A stretch of DNA of 64,000 nt from Neobacillus cucumis (GTDB taxonomy: Bacteria > Bacillota > Bacilli > Bacillales_B > DSM-18226): the NCBI RefSeq assembly GCF_016107705.1, contig NZ_JAEHGC010000004.1:1-64000 (forward strand), written 5' to 3'. Shown piece after piece: positions 52,626 through 63,213 of the stretch. The notes beneath the pieces were generated by a model that saw nothing but the letters and a program-made list of their open reading frames with translations, was not told the origin of the DNA and made no database searches. Every line of letters starts with the position of its first letter. Position 1 is the stretch's first letter. The translations under genes and the position numbers were made by a program.

Positions 52626-52723
52626 ACTTTCTTCTTAAGACTTAAAAAAAACAACATACTAAAACTGTCATTTTTTAGAGTTCCTTTGGATATCTGGAAA
52701 AACTTTGATGCACTTAAGCGACT

Positions 52724-53812
52724 TTAGTGAATCATTTTAAAGTATTCCCTTTCATAAGCTTCAGTCATTTTTTTAGCAGTAAATTTCTTAAGGTATTTTT
52801 CACGCGAATTAAATGACAACATTTTATATTCTTCTTTATTTATTAATTTATAAATACCATTAATAAAGTCGTTGTTATTAGTTGCAATTATTCCATCAAT
52901 TTGATTATCGATAATTTCAGTCATTACTGAAATGTTACTTACAATTGCAGGCTTGCCCATCATCATACTCTCCACAACTACAAGTCCAAAACCCTCACTT
53001 AAGGATGTAAATATCAATGCATCAGACTCATTGATAAAGTTAAATACATCACTTCGATTAACTTTACCTTCTATTTTCACCATATCCTCTAGTCCATTTA
53101 CCCTTACAAAAGCTTCTATGTTTTCTCTTTCAGGACCATCCCCAATTATCCTATAGTATACTTTAATATTTCTATCACGTAGCAATTTTATAATTTCCAA
53201 AGATTTATATATATTTTTTACTTTATTTAAAACTGAAATTGAGAGTAAATTTAATCTCCCATCATTATTATTAAAATTGAAACTTATAAAACGATCCTCA
53301 ATCCCATTGTTTATTATTGAAATAGATTTTAAATCTGAATTATAGCCAACATGGCAATCCTTAACATACTGAGAAACAGCTACTATTCTATTAAACTTTT
53401 TTAAAGCTTTAAAAAATACAAATGCCATTATGCGTCCTATAGCGTTTCCATAATCAAATTTAAGATCCTCAATTGTATTACTATGCAATGTAACTAGAGT
53501 GTTATAATCTAAAAGATATTGACTTGCCAAGATTGTCGGCCAAAAACTATGGACATGAATTACATCAGGACTTATCTTATTAACAATCTCCTTAATTTTC
53601 CTAATATCTTTCGGTAGTGGAAACTTCCCCATACCTAGTTGATGGATCTCAATTCGATGATTTAGAAACCTATACTGATCTTCCATTGTATTATTTCTTA
53701 GTGAAACAAAAATGTATTTTAAGTTTGTATCATTAGAAAATTTAGCAATACTTTCAGCTACAATAACCGGCCCTTTTTCTTGAAGGCTTGGTACTAAAAC
53801 CAAAATTTTCAT
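52724..53812 (-). CDS. glycosyltransferase, GT4 family
   Basis: A 362-residue GT-B enzyme. ISPDVIHVHSFWPTILA in the N-domain and NLLSISVLNKVKNIYKSLEI, then YRIIGDGPERENIEAF and FTSLSEGFGLVVVESMMMGK in the donor domain are typical for this family. It is translated 11 bases after the GT2 gene upstream, within the same operon. Confidence 0.9.
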   Translation of the reverse strand: MKILVLVPSLQEKGPVIVAESIAKFSNDTNLKYIFVSLRNNTMEDQYRFLNHRIEIHQLGMGKFPLPKDIRKIKEIVNKISPDVIHVHSFWPTILASQYLLDYNTLVTLHSNTIEDLKFDYGNAIGRIMAFVFFKALKKFNRIVAVSQYVKDCHVGYNSDLKSISIINNGIEDRFISFNFNNNDGRLNLLSISVLNKVKNIYKSLEIIKLLRDRNIKVYYRIIGDGPERENIEAFVRVNGLEDMVKIEGKVNRSDVFNFINESDALIFTSLSEGFGLVVVESMMMGKPAIVSNISVMTEIIDNQIDGIIATNNNDFINGIYKLINKEEYKMLSFNSREKYLKKFTAKKMTEAYEREYFKMIH

Positions 53813-53823
53813 TTTACTCCCCT

Positions 53824-54708
53824 TTAATTCTTGCTTATCTTATCATTTATATAAATTCCAAAAGCTATTGGTATCATTAAAAAAAATAATAGTTTGTCAG
53901 CTGGTTCATTGAAACTTTTTAGCAAGCTCTTTTTATTTAATAATGAAAATCTAATAAACTGGATATAAGTCTTTATTTTTAAAATACCCTTTAATTTGTA
54001 TAAAAGTAATGTTTTATAATTTAAAAGTGCCCCTTTGGGATTGTTTTTCATTAACGCTCTATATTTTGAACTCAATCCATTTGGCTGATATTCCTTTATC
54101 TCAAGTATTTTATTTATAAATCTCGTTTTATATTTCAACCCAATTTTTGCATAAAGAACTGACTCAGTAAGGAAATGCTCATCTTCAAATATTGGAAACA
54201 TATTTTCTTTGAGGACAGAGGTTTTAAACATTATTCCCTTATCTCCTTTTACGTTATGAACATAATAAATAGAAATTAAATTAGAATCCATTTCATCTTC
54301 TGGAAAATCAGTACCAATTAAGTTCCCTTCCTTTGTTTGTGATAGATAGCACAATCCTGAATACCTTTCTTTATTCTCTAAAGAATTCCAGTAGTTGACT
54401 AAATAAGAAAAAGCAGAATTATGATAAATATCATCAGAATCAATGCATACAAAAAGTTCCCCTTCAGCTAACTCAATACCTTTGTTATAAGCAACATGTT
54501 TTCCTTTATTCTCCTGATAAACATATTTAATATTTATATAGTTTTCAGACACCCATTTTTCCACTAAAATTTTAGTATTATCTGTAGATCCGTCATCAAC
54601 GATCAACCACTGAAAATCTTTATAGCTTTGATTCCTTAAGAAATTATATAAATTTATTAACAAATGTGCCCTGTTAAATGATGGAGTAAAAACAGTTAAC
54701 TTACACAT
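53824..54708 (-). CDS. glycosyltransferase, GT2 family
   Basis: A 294-residue inverting GT-A enzyme. It begins LTVFTPSFNRAHLLINLYNF, has WLIVDDGSTDNTKILVEKW and the metal-binding DSDD in LFVCIDSDDIYHNSAF. The middle VKGDKGIMFKTSVLKENMFP corresponds to the acceptor loop. Its ATG shares a base with the stop of the gene upstream. Confidence 0.9.
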   Translation of the reverse strand: MCKLTVFTPSFNRAHLLINLYNFLRNQSYKDFQWLIVDDGSTDNTKILVEKWVSENYINIKYVYQENKGKHVAYNKGIELAEGELFVCIDSDDIYHNSAFSYLVNYWNSLENKERYSGLCYLSQTKEGNLIGTDFPEDEMDSNLISIYYVHNVKGDKGIMFKTSVLKENMFPIFEDEHFLTESVLYAKIGLKYKTRFINKILEIKEYQPNGLSSKYRALMKNNPKGALLNYKTLLLYKLKGILKIKTYIQFIRFSLLNKKSLLKSFNEPADKLLFFLMIPIAFGIYINDKISKN

Positions 54709-55925
54709 TATTTATAACACCTGCTTTTAGTATATTGATTTAATAATCTTGTAGCTTGGAATTTTCCAGAGTATTCCTCTAAAACTTGTTGTTTCCCAAT
54801 TTCATCAACAGCTTCTTTTAAATTAATTTCTAAAACATTATTTTTAAATACAGTACATCTATTAGTTTCTTTAATAAATTTCCCCACTTCATCCTCAATA
54901 TTTTCCAATAATGCTAAAATTACTTTATTTGTGCCAAAATAGTCATATAATTTACCTGGAATTTGGTGAGACCCATCCATATTTCCCAAAAAAATCAAAA
55001 CATCAGATTTACTAGTTACTTCTATTACACCTTTGTAACTTATATGTCCATGCAGTTTTACAAAATCAACTCTTTCAAGAAAATCTTTTGTTTTATCATC
55101 ATATATTCCATATATATTAAGAATTATTTTTTTATCAGATGTCTTATTATAATTTTCTATACTCTTAATCAAGGGATTAATGTTTCTTCCATAGTAAATT
55201 GACCCTGTATAGGTAAACATTATATTATCTCTAACAACACTACCTCCTACTACCTCATTTAAATAAGCTCTTGGAAGATAAAACATTTTATTCGAATAAT
55301 CCTTATACCTCTTTGTCATTGCTATTTGTGTTGGCAATGATGAGTAAAAGATTTTATCCCCTTTACTTAATAAATACTTTTCAGAAAAATAAGCCCTTAT
55401 TTTTCTGAACCCCTTTGTACCAGCATCATCAAACCATGGATCTCCCCAATACTGAAACCAAGAAGCATTTCTATAAAGTTTTAAAATATTAGCAGCAACA
55501 AAGTGTGATGTTTTAGTATCTGACGAAGAGATGATTATGTCATACTTACTGAAGTTCAAATCTTTATTATAATTTTTAATCCATTCTTTATCGATTTCAG
55601 GATAGTAATATAAATATTTTATACTTTCTTTTAAAACCTTAAATATCTTACTTCGGAGTACTATACTTACAATATTTTCATCAGAGGGATTACTTGTATC
55701 TTTAAATGAATAAAATTTATTTATTATTTTAATTTGATCGTAATAAATATTTACCTTTTTATTAACTCGTTCTAGAAAATAATTATCTGTCATTTCTTCT
55801 GGCCAAAATTGAGTTAGAACATCAACACTGTGCCCATTTTCAGCTAACCCATTCACCAATGCAATATTCCTTACACTTGCAGATCCTTTTTTTATAAATG
55901 ATGAAGCAATATATAAAATGTTCAA
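54708..55925 (-). CDS. glycosyltransferase, GT4-like
   Basis: A 405-residue protein. The N-terminus (NILYIASSFIKKGSASVRNI, ALVNGLAENGHSVDVLTQFW) is a GT-B acceptor domain. The C-domain has MFTYTGSIYYGRNINPLIKS and SHQIPGKLYDYFGTNKVILA, where IPxKLYDYF takes the place of the usual EGxPxxxxE. Specificity unknown. A gap of about 150 bases separates it from the polymerase gene. Confidence 0.85.
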   Translation of the reverse strand: MNILYIASSFIKKGSASVRNIALVNGLAENGHSVDVLTQFWPEEMTDNYFLERVNKKVNIYYDQIKIINKFYSFKDTSNPSDENIVSIVLRSKIFKVLKESIKYLYYYPEIDKEWIKNYNKDLNFSKYDIIISSSDTKTSHFVAANILKLYRNASWFQYWGDPWFDDAGTKGFRKIRAYFSEKYLLSKGDKIFYSSLPTQIAMTKRYKDYSNKMFYLPRAYLNEVVGGSVVRDNIMFTYTGSIYYGRNINPLIKSIENYNKTSDKKIILNIYGIYDDKTKDFLERVDFVKLHGHISYKGVIEVTSKSDVLIFLGNMDGSHQIPGKLYDYFGTNKVILALLENIEDEVGKFIKETNRCTVFKNNVLEINLKEAVDEIGKQQVLEEYSGKFQATRLLNQYTKSRCYK

Positions 55926-56076
55926 TCCCTTGCACCCCTATTTTGTGGTATCCCATTTAATTTCAAAAGTAAAATGTAATTACCTAAAAAGCTTATATAA
56001 TGTCGCCAGATAAATGGGAGTAACTCATAATTCGACGCAATTTATTTTTTTTGATACAAGGCCTTATTAATAATGA

Positions 56077-57375
56077 TTAATACCCTAATAAATAGACAAT
56101 CAACGCTTTTACAATTATCCAAATTGAATAAAAAACCATGATATACTTAAATATTTTAAAGTTTCTCTTTGTAATTTTTGGTTTAAACATAAACAAAGTG
56201 ATTAATAAAATATGAAGTGGAATTCTTATACGATCTTGTACTCCCCATTTCACAGAGTAAAATCCATATATTAGTAATACAAAAAATACACCCATATAAA
56301 ATAACCTATCATACTTACCTTCTTGTTCCTTATCCCCAATTAAAAAAGTTAAAATTAAAGGATACACAAAAAGTGTATTAATAAAATGAACAAAAAGATT
56401 CAATAGATTTGTTAATGGAGTATAGTACCATGTCATTCCTGTTGGATACCTGAAATAGTCAATTATTATACTAAGGGGACTATTTGCTAAGAAACCGTAA
56501 AACATCCCTTGAAGATATCTTATTGTAAACATCTTTCCAGCTAAACTATTATCCAAATTCATGGCCTGTTCATAAGTCATTGAATTATGAATACCACTGT
56601 CTCCTTCCGGAGACCACAAAAGTATTTTTAAAAAATCAGGAAGCGGTATAAAATACCAGATCATAAATATGATTATATGTGAAATAAAAATAATTTTATT
56701 TCCTATATATTTATTTAAAAATTTAAAAACAAATAAAGTTAACAATATTACATAAGTAATTTCTGGTCTTAAAAAATAAAGAAAAATTAAATTTATTGCG
56801 ATTTTAAAATAATTTTTTTGACTATCCGCAACATTCAAAAATATACTGCAAATAAATATAGCAATTAGATTATCGCGAAAATTCAAAATAACTAACCAAG
56901 CAAAGAATAAATTAATGAAAATAAAAAAGTATTTACGTTTTCCATTTAATTTAATATTTTGTTTTTGGAACAGGTAGAGTAGATTACTAAAGAAAATTAA
57001 AGTCGCAAGTACATTATTTAATTTGGTTAATAATGAAAATATAAATTCATTGGGTGAATAAGATAAAAAGTTAAAAATAATATAAATAACATAGGATGTA
57101 CCACTTTCTTTAAGAAAATAAAATGAATCATTACTAAATAATCCATGCATATTTACTATATTATTTAATTCTTTACCCTTAGATGAAAAAAATATAGAAT
57201 CACTACCAACAAAAAATGTCCCTTTGAAAATACTTAGGAATAAAAGTTGTAAGCTTATACATAATAAAAAAAATATTACTTGAAATAGTAATAACTTTCT
57301 ACTTTTGTTTTTTAACACTGATAGTTTAATCAAAAGAATAATTATTAAAATTGCTGTTAAGATCATTATGGCCAC
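56077..57375 (-). CDS. Wzy-like polysaccharide polymerase (integral membrane)
   Basis: A 432-residue protein with about ten hydrophobic helices and a larger external loop (residues 245-300, with WSPEGDSGIHNSMTYEQAMN). Its size, topology and place between glycosyltransferases and flippase fit a Wzy/EpsG-like polymerase; these proteins share little sequence, so the call rests on topology and context. Very AT-rich, like the genes around it. Confidence 0.75.
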   Translation of the reverse strand: MAIMILTAILIIILLIKLSVLKNKSRKLLLFQVIFFLLCISLQLLFLSIFKGTFFVGSDSIFFSSKGKELNNIVNMHGLFSNDSFYFLKESGTSYVIYIIFNFLSYSPNEFIFSLLTKLNNVLATLIFFSNLLYLFQKQNIKLNGKRKYFFIFINLFFAWLVILNFRDNLIAIFICSIFLNVADSQKNYFKIAINLIFLYFLRPEITYVILLTLFVFKFLNKYIGNKIIFISHIIIFMIWYFIPLPDFLKILLWSPEGDSGIHNSMTYEQAMNLDNSLAGKMFTIRYLQGMFYGFLANSPLSIIIDYFRYPTGMTWYYTPLTNLLNLFVHFINTLFVYPLILTFLIGDKEQEGKYDRLFYMGVFFVLLIYGFYSVKWGVQDRIRIPLHILLITLFMFKPKITKRNFKIFKYIMVFYSIWIIVKALIVYLLGY

Positions 57376-57742
57376 CTTTATGTTGAAAACTAAGCAACGT
57401 CCAATATTATTTAATTACAAAATCTCTTACTTATATTAATGCATTAGAAAATGTAATAATTTATCCTAGAATCTAAAAGAGTTTAAATTCAAATAGTATC
57501 GTAAATAAATTAGGTGCCTCTTAAACGCAAAACAAAGTAACCAGAGAAAATTTACAACACAAATACAAAAGTATACAAAGAACTAATAAAACTTCAAACT
57601 TCTTAAATCAAACAAGTGAGGATGTTGTTCAAATGATTACTCTATTGAATTAATAATCCTTAAAAAGTTTACTAGTATTTTTTTGTTTAATTTCTAAAGT
57701 TATTGGCCATGGCTTTTTATTTAGAAATTTCAAATTTAAAAG
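57376..57742. other. AT-rich gap inside the exopolysaccharide operon
   Basis: About 370 bases with no open frame, hairpin or repeat that I recognise. Base composition matches the flanking glycosyltransferase genes, so a lost gene is possible. Confidence 0.5.
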
Positions 57743-58570
57743 TTAACGAGGATTACTTCTTAAGACATGTCTATATAAAAGCTCTTTTAGTTTAGGAGGG
57801 ATTCCAATAAACACAATTATATTTAGCATATTAATTAAAAAGTCTATTTTAGTAATTAAGCCATTTTTGTACATTTCCTTTTGTAGTAAAAACCAACTAC
57901 TAATATATTGAGGATTGCTTCTTCTTTTAAACATACTGTTACCAGTCCTAACATAAACAAGCGTTTCGTCTATATTAATTAAATTTAATCCCTCATTTAT
58001 CATCCTGACCCATAAATAATAATCTTCTAAGAAGTATAAATGTTTGTAGCTTCCAACCTTTTTTACAGAATCCTTTTTAAACATCACTGAAACGTGGTTG
58101 ATAGGATTTCTTCTTTTAGACATTTTTTTTATTTCGTGACTATGAATTGGAACTGTTCTTATAAATTCTAAATTGCTTGGGCTATTAAAAAATTCACCAA
58201 TATATGTGCCAACCACATCAATTTGATTATCATTCTTCAGAACTTTTAATTGTTTTTCAAACCTTAAAAAATGATTAATATCATCTGAATCCATTCTTGC
58301 AACAATATCAAAATTACAATGTTCCAGACCAATTCGCAAAGCTTCGCCTAATCCTACATTATTCTCTAATTGAACTACCTTAAGGATAGAAGGAAACTTA
58401 ATCTCAAAGGTTTTAATAACTTTTTCTAACTCATCTGTTAAGGGGCCATCTTTAACAATTACTAATTCGTTTGGAATAACTGACTGATTTTCGACTGTAC
58501 TTTGAATTGCCTCATAAAAATATTTATGATTTTCATTTTTATAAACAGACATTAAGACTGAGAATTCCAT
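57743..58570 (-). CDS. glycosyltransferase, GT2 family (EpsE-like)
   Basis: A 275-residue GT-A enzyme beginning FSVLMSVYKNENHKYFYEAI, with ELVIVKDGPLTDELE, NNVGLGEALRIGLEHCNFDI and the metal-binding MDSDD. The acceptor part has RRNPINHVSVMFKKDSVKKV and HLYFLEDYYLWVRMI. It follows the initiating sugar transferase by 15 bases and may add the second sugar, which is inference. Confidence 0.9.
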   Translation of the reverse strand: MEFSVLMSVYKNENHKYFYEAIQSTVENQSVIPNELVIVKDGPLTDELEKVIKTFEIKFPSILKVVQLENNVGLGEALRIGLEHCNFDIVARMDSDDINHFLRFEKQLKVLKNDNQIDVVGTYIGEFFNSPSNLEFIRTVPIHSHEIKKMSKRRNPINHVSVMFKKDSVKKVGSYKHLYFLEDYYLWVRMINEGLNLINIDETLVYVRTGNSMFKRRSNPQYISSWFLLQKEMYKNGLITKIDFLINMLNIIVFIGIPPKLKELLYRHVLRSNPR

Positions 58571-58585
58571 TTGATTCCTCCAGAT

Positions 58586-59200
58586 TTACACTTTTGTTGT
58601 AGAATTTTTGTCCCTATTACCTTCTACAATACCCTCGCTCCTAAGTACATTAAATATTGTTTTCAAAAAAATTTTTAAGTCCAGGGCAAAACTTATATTT
58701 TTTATATACTCCCCATCAAGCCGTGCTTTAATATCTATTGGCAATTCATCCCTTCCATTAACTTGTGCCCATCCAGTTAAACCAGGTAATATTCCATTTA
58801 CACTATACTTATCTCGTTCCTTTATTAAATCATATTGATTCCAAAGCGCAGGGCGGGGCCCAATTATACTCATTTCACCTTTAAGGATGTTTAAGATTTG
58901 AGGTAGTTCATCTAAACTTGTTTTTCGAAGAAACTTCCCAGCTCTAGTAATATAGCTTTCGGCATTTATTAAGAGATGTGTTGGCATATCATTAGGTGTA
59001 TCAATTTTCATTGTTCTAAATTTCAATATATAAAACTCTGATTTGCCTTTGCCTATTCTCCGTTGCTTAAATAATACAGGACCCTCTGAGTCAAGCTTAA
59101 TCCATATGATTAATATTATAAATATTGGTGAAAGTAAAACAATGCCTATAAAAGCAAGTATAATATCAATCAGCCTTTTAATATATTTTCTATAAATCAT
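58586..59200 (-). CDS. initiating sugar-phosphate transferase (undecaprenyl-P, EpsL/WcaJ C-domain type)
   Basis: Transfers the first sugar-phosphate to undecaprenyl phosphate. The 204-residue protein has one N-terminal helix (LIDIILAFIGIVLLSPIFII) and the bacterial sugar transferase domain: FKQRRIGKGKSEFYILKFRT, KTSLDELPQILNILKGEMS, IIGPRPALW and LPGLTGWAQVNGRDELP. It is the short form lacking the large N-terminal membrane domain. Confidence 0.93.
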   Translation of the reverse strand: MIYRKYIKRLIDIILAFIGIVLLSPIFIILIIWIKLDSEGPVLFKQRRIGKGKSEFYILKFRTMKIDTPNDMPTHLLINAESYITRAGKFLRKTSLDELPQILNILKGEMSIIGPRPALWNQYDLIKERDKYSVNGILPGLTGWAQVNGRDELPIDIKARLDGEYIKNISFALDLKIFLKTIFNVLRSEGIVEGNRDKNSTTKV

Positions 59201-59235
59201 TTATTTTCCCACCTTAGTCACCAAGGACAAAATAA

Positions 59236-60117
59236 TTATTTTACCTTATGTGCATCCAAAATTTCTTCCATGAAATTCAAAATTTCATGTCTTAATGTTG
59301 GTTCTTGCAATGCAAACTCAATAGTAGTTTTTACAAAACCAACTTTCTCCCCTACATCATACCGTTTTCCCTCAAAATCATAGGCAAACACCCGCTGGAT
59401 TTGATTTAACTTCTGAATTGCATCAGTCAACTGAATCTCTCCACCAGCTCCGGTTTCTTGCTGCTCTAAAAACATAAATATTTCAGGTGTCAAGATATAC
59501 CGTCCCATAATAGCTAAATTAGAGGGAGCTGTACCAGTTTTTGGCTTTTCAACAAAATTATTAACCTGATAGCGTCTTCCCTCTTGCGTCGATGGATCAA
59601 TGATTCCGTAACGGTGCGTTTCTTCATTAGGTACAGTTTGAACACCAATAACAGATGAAAGAGTTTCTTCATATATATTTATCAATTGTCTTAAGCAAGG
59701 AGTATCACTTTGAACAATATCATCGCCAAGTAAAACAGCAAAAGGCTCATCTCCAATAAAATTCCTTGCACACCATACCGCATGCCCTAAACCTTTTGGC
59801 TCTTTTTGCCGAATATAATGAATATCAGCTAGATTAGTAGAATAACGAACTTTATCAAGAAGATCCGTTTTTCCTTTTTCTAATAGATTTTGCTCAAGCT
59901 CCGGTGCAAAATCAAAATGGTCTTCAATTGCTCGTTTCCCTTTACCGGTAACAATAATAATGTCTTCAATCCCTGAGGCCATTGCTTCCTCTACAATGTA
60001 TTGGATTGTCGGTTTATCAACGATTGGTAACATTTCCTTTGGCATTGCTTTCGTAGCAGGAAGAAATCTCGTTCCCAGTCCTGCTGCTGGGATAATTGCT
60101 TTCCGTACTCTTTTCAT
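59236..60117 (-). CDS. galU: UTP-glucose-1-phosphate uridylyltransferase GalU
   Basis: Makes UDP-glucose for the exopolysaccharide. The 293-residue protein opens [20 protein letters not shown] with [20 protein letters not shown], then [11 protein letters not shown] and VNNFVEKPK and [10 protein letters not shown], all GalU hallmarks. I place the start at the ATG at 60117, seven bases after GGTGG; an in-frame ATG two codons earlier is too close to the SD, and the far start at 60174 would add 19 residues. Confidence 0.94.
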   Translation of the reverse strand: MKRVRKAIIPAAGLGTRFLPATKAMPKEMLPIVDKPTIQYIVEEAMASGIEDIIIVTGKGKRAIEDHFDFAPELEQNLLEKGKTDLLDKVRYSTNLADIHYIRQKEPKGLGHAVWCARNFIGDEPFAVLLGDDIVQSDTPCLRQLINIYEETLSSVIGVQTVPNEETHRYGIIDPSTQEGRRYQVNNFVEKPKTGTAPSNLAIMGRYILTPEIFMFLEQQETGAGGEIQLTDAIQKLNQIQRVFAYDFEGKRYDVGEKVGFVKTTIEFALQEPTLRHEILNFMEEILDAHKVK

Positions 60118-60186
60118 CTTCATTCCACCTTTGCTTCTCTTACGGTCATAAAGTTTGCAGAATCCCTCGAACATTTTACTAGAATT

Positions 60187-62013
60187 TTAGTTGGCCACAT
60201 ACATAATTGAAGTTATATCGAACCTGTTATTCGCAACAGCAATTAATGTATCGTGCATATCGGTATCACTCATATTTAAAAGTTGATTAATTAATAGGCC
60301 AAGCTCTTCGGCATTCATCACGTTAGCTTTCCCAATATGGATTTTAGGGAAAATACTTTCTGGATGTACTTCATTTTCATTAAGAAGCTCTTCGTACATC
60401 TTTTCACCTGGGCGAAGCCCTGTAAAATGAATCCCGATTTCCTCTTCTTGATAACCAGAGAGTTTAATTAGGTTTTTCGCTAAATCTACAATCCTAACCG
60501 GCTCTCCCATATCAAGCACAAAGACTTCTCCACCTCTTGCTAATGATCCAGCCTGAATCACAAGTCGCGAAGCTTCCGGAATCGTCATAAAGTAACGAGT
60601 CATTTCTGGATGTGTCACGGTTACTGGCCCGCCCGCTTGAATTTGCTTTTTAAATAGCGGAATCACACTACCACGGCTGCCAAGGACGTTTCCAAAGCGC
60701 ACCGCAACAAATTTCGTATTACTATGCTGTGCTAGGCTTTGAATAATCATCTCTGCAAAGCGTTTAGTCGCGCCCATCACATTTGGTGGGTTCACCGCTT
60801 TATCAGAAGAAATCATTACAAATGTATGAATCCCAAAGGCTTCCGCTGCTTCCGCAACATTTTTTGTTCCAAAGATATTATTTTTTACCGCTTCTCTTGG
60901 ATTGTATTCCATTAACGGAACATGCTTATGTGCTGCTGCATGATAGACAACGAACGGTTTATGTTCTTCAATAATTTCAAAGATTCTTGTCCGATCTTGG
61001 ATATCTCCAATTACCGGAACAATCTCAATTTGCTTCTGATATTTATTCCGAAGCTCCATATCAATTTGATAAATACTGTTTTCTCCATGTCCTACTAATA
61101 CGATTTTGCTAGGGTTGAACTTACAGATTTGCCGGCAAATTTCAGAACCAATGGAACCTCCTGCACCTGTAACAAGCACAGTTTTTCCCGCAACCTTTGC
61201 TGAAATCCCTTGAATATCTAATACAACAGGTTCTCTACCAAGTAAGTCCTCTACTTGAACATCACGGAACTGATTGACTGAGATCTTCCCAGTCATCAAA
61301 TCCTCAAGCTTTGGTATAATTTGTGTTTTTGCTTTCGTTTTTGCACATTCATCGAAAATCCGGGTTAACTCTTTTTGTGTTAATGAGGGAATTGCAATCA
61401 CGATGTTATCAATTTGATATTTTTCAACTGTTTGTACAATACAATCAGAATTGCCGACAACCGGGATACCCAGAATATCTAATTTATGTTTAGCAGGATT
61501 ATCATCAATGAATGCTACTGGCTTTAAATCCACATCTTGGTTATGGATTAATTGACGGGCTACCATTGTTCCCCCTGAACCCGCGCCAATAATGAGCGTT
61601 TTTTTGATATCCTGCTGTTTATTCATGATGTTGTCGCGGAACATTCTCCACGAGAACCGTGAGCCACCGATAAAAAGGATATGAAGCATCCATGTAATCA
61701 TTAACGCTCGAACATAAATATTATCGAACACGACTTTCTGCATAATCGCTGTAACGGCTATTGAAAAGGTGACTGCCTTAACAATCGCCACTAGTTCGCC
61801 CACACTAGCATATTGCCAAGCCTTATTGTAAAGCTTATAAATCGAAGCAAATACATGATGGCAGCATAACAACGTTATCGCGGTGATCGGCAGCATATTA
61901 ATTTTTAAAATCGGAATTTCCGGAACCAGTGTAAAATAGCTTATGTATATCGCCGTTAGCACAATCACTGAATCCAATAAAGCAAGTGTGGTCAATCTCT
62001 GTCGATAAGACAA
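60187..62013 (-). CDS. membrane-bound NDP-sugar 4,6-dehydratase (CapD/FlaA1/EpsC type)
   Basis: A 608-residue protein with four N-terminal membrane helices, a first Rossmann domain (LIIGAGSGGTMVARQLIHNQ) and a C-terminal SDR domain (VLVTGAGGSIGSEICRQIC). VYHAAAHKHVPLMEYNPREA and ISSDKAVNPPNVMGATKRFA follow; Met replaces the usual catalytic Tyr, as known for this family (PglF, CapD). It makes a 4-keto-6-deoxy UDP-sugar precursor. Upstream lies the probable EAR RNA, exactly as before epsC in B. subtilis. Confidence 0.94.
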   Translation of the reverse strand: MSYRQRLTTLALLDSVIVLTAIYISYFTLVPEIPILKINMLPITAITLLCCHHVFASIYKLYNKAWQYASVGELVAIVKAVTFSIAVTAIMQKVVFDNIYVRALMITWMLHILFIGGSRFSWRMFRDNIMNKQQDIKKTLIIGAGSGGTMVARQLIHNQDVDLKPVAFIDDNPAKHKLDILGIPVVGNSDCIVQTVEKYQIDNIVIAIPSLTQKELTRIFDECAKTKAKTQIIPKLEDLMTGKISVNQFRDVQVEDLLGREPVVLDIQGISAKVAGKTVLVTGAGGSIGSEICRQICKFNPSKIVLVGHGENSIYQIDMELRNKYQKQIEIVPVIGDIQDRTRIFEIIEEHKPFVVYHAAAHKHVPLMEYNPREAVKNNIFGTKNVAEAAEAFGIHTFVMISSDKAVNPPNVMGATKRFAEMIIQSLAQHSNTKFVAVRFGNVLGSRGSVIPLFKKQIQAGGPVTVTHPEMTRYFMTIPEASRLVIQAGSLARGGEVFVLDMGEPVRIVDLAKNLIKLSGYQEEEIGIHFTGLRPGEKMYEELLNENEVHPESIFPKIHIGKANVMNAEELGLLINQLLNMSDTDMHDTLIAVANNRFDITSIMYVAN

Positions 62014-62159
62014 TGGTTTCTCCCCCTTTTATTCTCTATATGTCGTTTTTCTAAACTTCCTTTTGTCCACTAAAGCGATACGGGCAAAAAAATAAATACC
62101 TAATGGAAATGCAAGTGTCTTTACACTTAATCTTTCATTAGATATTTATTATTTTTCTA

Positions 62160-62340
62160 TTTAAAATCGGGCATCGAACCCGCCCTCACATCACACTTTT
62201 GACGACATGCGCCTAAGGAGAAAACGTTTCTTTCTCCCACAGTGTAACCGAGTGCTCCCATGGGTAACGGACAGGATAGCTTCGCCGAACAGGTAATTAA
62301 ACCTGATCAAGTATTATACTCGTTATAAGTTCTCATCGGC
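62160..62340 (-). ncRNA. probable EAR element (epsC RNA), antitermination leader
   Basis: Between the kinase/phosphatase pair and the epsC homologue, the 335-bp gap holds a structured, relatively GC-rich stretch on the minus strand: CTGTTCGGCGAAGCTATCC, CCGTTACCCATGGGAGCACT, CGGTTACACTGTGGGAGAAA, the hairpin GGAGAAA...TTTCTCC and CGGGTTCGATGCCCG. In B. subtilis the EAR element occupies the same place between epsB and epsC and allows RNA polymerase to read through distal terminators. Position and structure support the call; I could not check a covariance model. Confidence 0.65.
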
Positions 62341-62348
62341 CAACTAAG

Positions 62349-63122
62349 TTAAAAGATTTTAAATAGTTTTTTCTTTTTAATTCTTTCTGGAACTTCCTTA
62401 TATACGTGCTGACCCTCAATGGCTAATTCCGCATTATCCTCAAGCAAGTAAACCATATCATTTCCGTACTTAGCTTGTACTAGATCAAACGCCTCTCTCA
62501 CTTTAAAAGTGCGATTGACCGTGTTATGCGCATCCGATGCAATAAAATGGGTTAAGTTTGCTTCGATTAATTGAAGGGAAAAGTTCTTAATCTTTTTTCC
62601 AAAATCCCCTGTAATACTGGAAGCAGTGACTTGAGATAATGCTCCCTTTTTCACAAGTTGATAGAGAATTTCTGGTTGCTCGATGATTTCCTGGTTTCGT
62701 TCCGGATGGACAATCACTGGAATAAGACCCTTCACCTGCAAATCATAAAACAATCTTTCCGTGTAGCGCGGCACATGCCCTGAAGAAAACTCCACTAAAA
62801 CATATTGGGTGTTGTTGATTGGGAGGATTTCTCCAAGTTCATAGCCTTCTAGCAATTCACCATAGATTCGGGTTTCCTGACCAGGTAATACAGTTAGATT
62901 AATATTTTCTTGTTTCAAAGCTTGATTCAATTGCTCTACATGTTGAAGGATTTCTTTTTTGGGGTTTTCATATCTACTAGTTAAATGGTGTGGAGTAGCC
63001 ACGATGAAGTGAATCCCTTGTTCGACAGCTTTCTTGGCCATCTTAATACTTTGGGATAGGTCTTTTGCCCCGTCGTCCACCCCGGGTAATATATGACAAT
63101 GTAAATCAACCATAAGTCCCAC
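62349..63122 (-). CDS. PHP-type tyrosine-protein phosphatase (CpsB/YwqE)
   Basis: A metal-dependent phosphatase that dephosphorylates the partner tyrosine kinase. The 257-residue protein shows the PHP motifs DLHCHILPGVDDGAKDLSQS, VATPHHLTSRYENP, PVIVHPERNQEI and FIASDAHNTVNRTF. It follows the kinase by 92 bases in the same direction and precedes the EAR element. Confidence 0.94.
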   Translation of the reverse strand: MGLMVDLHCHILPGVDDGAKDLSQSIKMAKKAVEQGIHFIVATPHHLTSRYENPKKEILQHVEQLNQALKQENINLTVLPGQETRIYGELLEGYELGEILPINNTQYVLVEFSSGHVPRYTERLFYDLQVKGLIPVIVHPERNQEIIEQPEILYQLVKKGALSQVTASSITGDFGKKIKNFSLQLIEANLTHFIASDAHNTVNRTFKVREAFDLVQAKYGNDMVYLLEDNAELAIEGQHVYKEVPERIKKKKLFKIF

Positions 63123-63213
63123 CCTTTTTCCATCATTTGTGTATATTTTATGACATTTCTAATAGTATCACTGTCACAAATTAAGGTAAAGGGTGGGATT
63201 TTGTCGAATTTTG

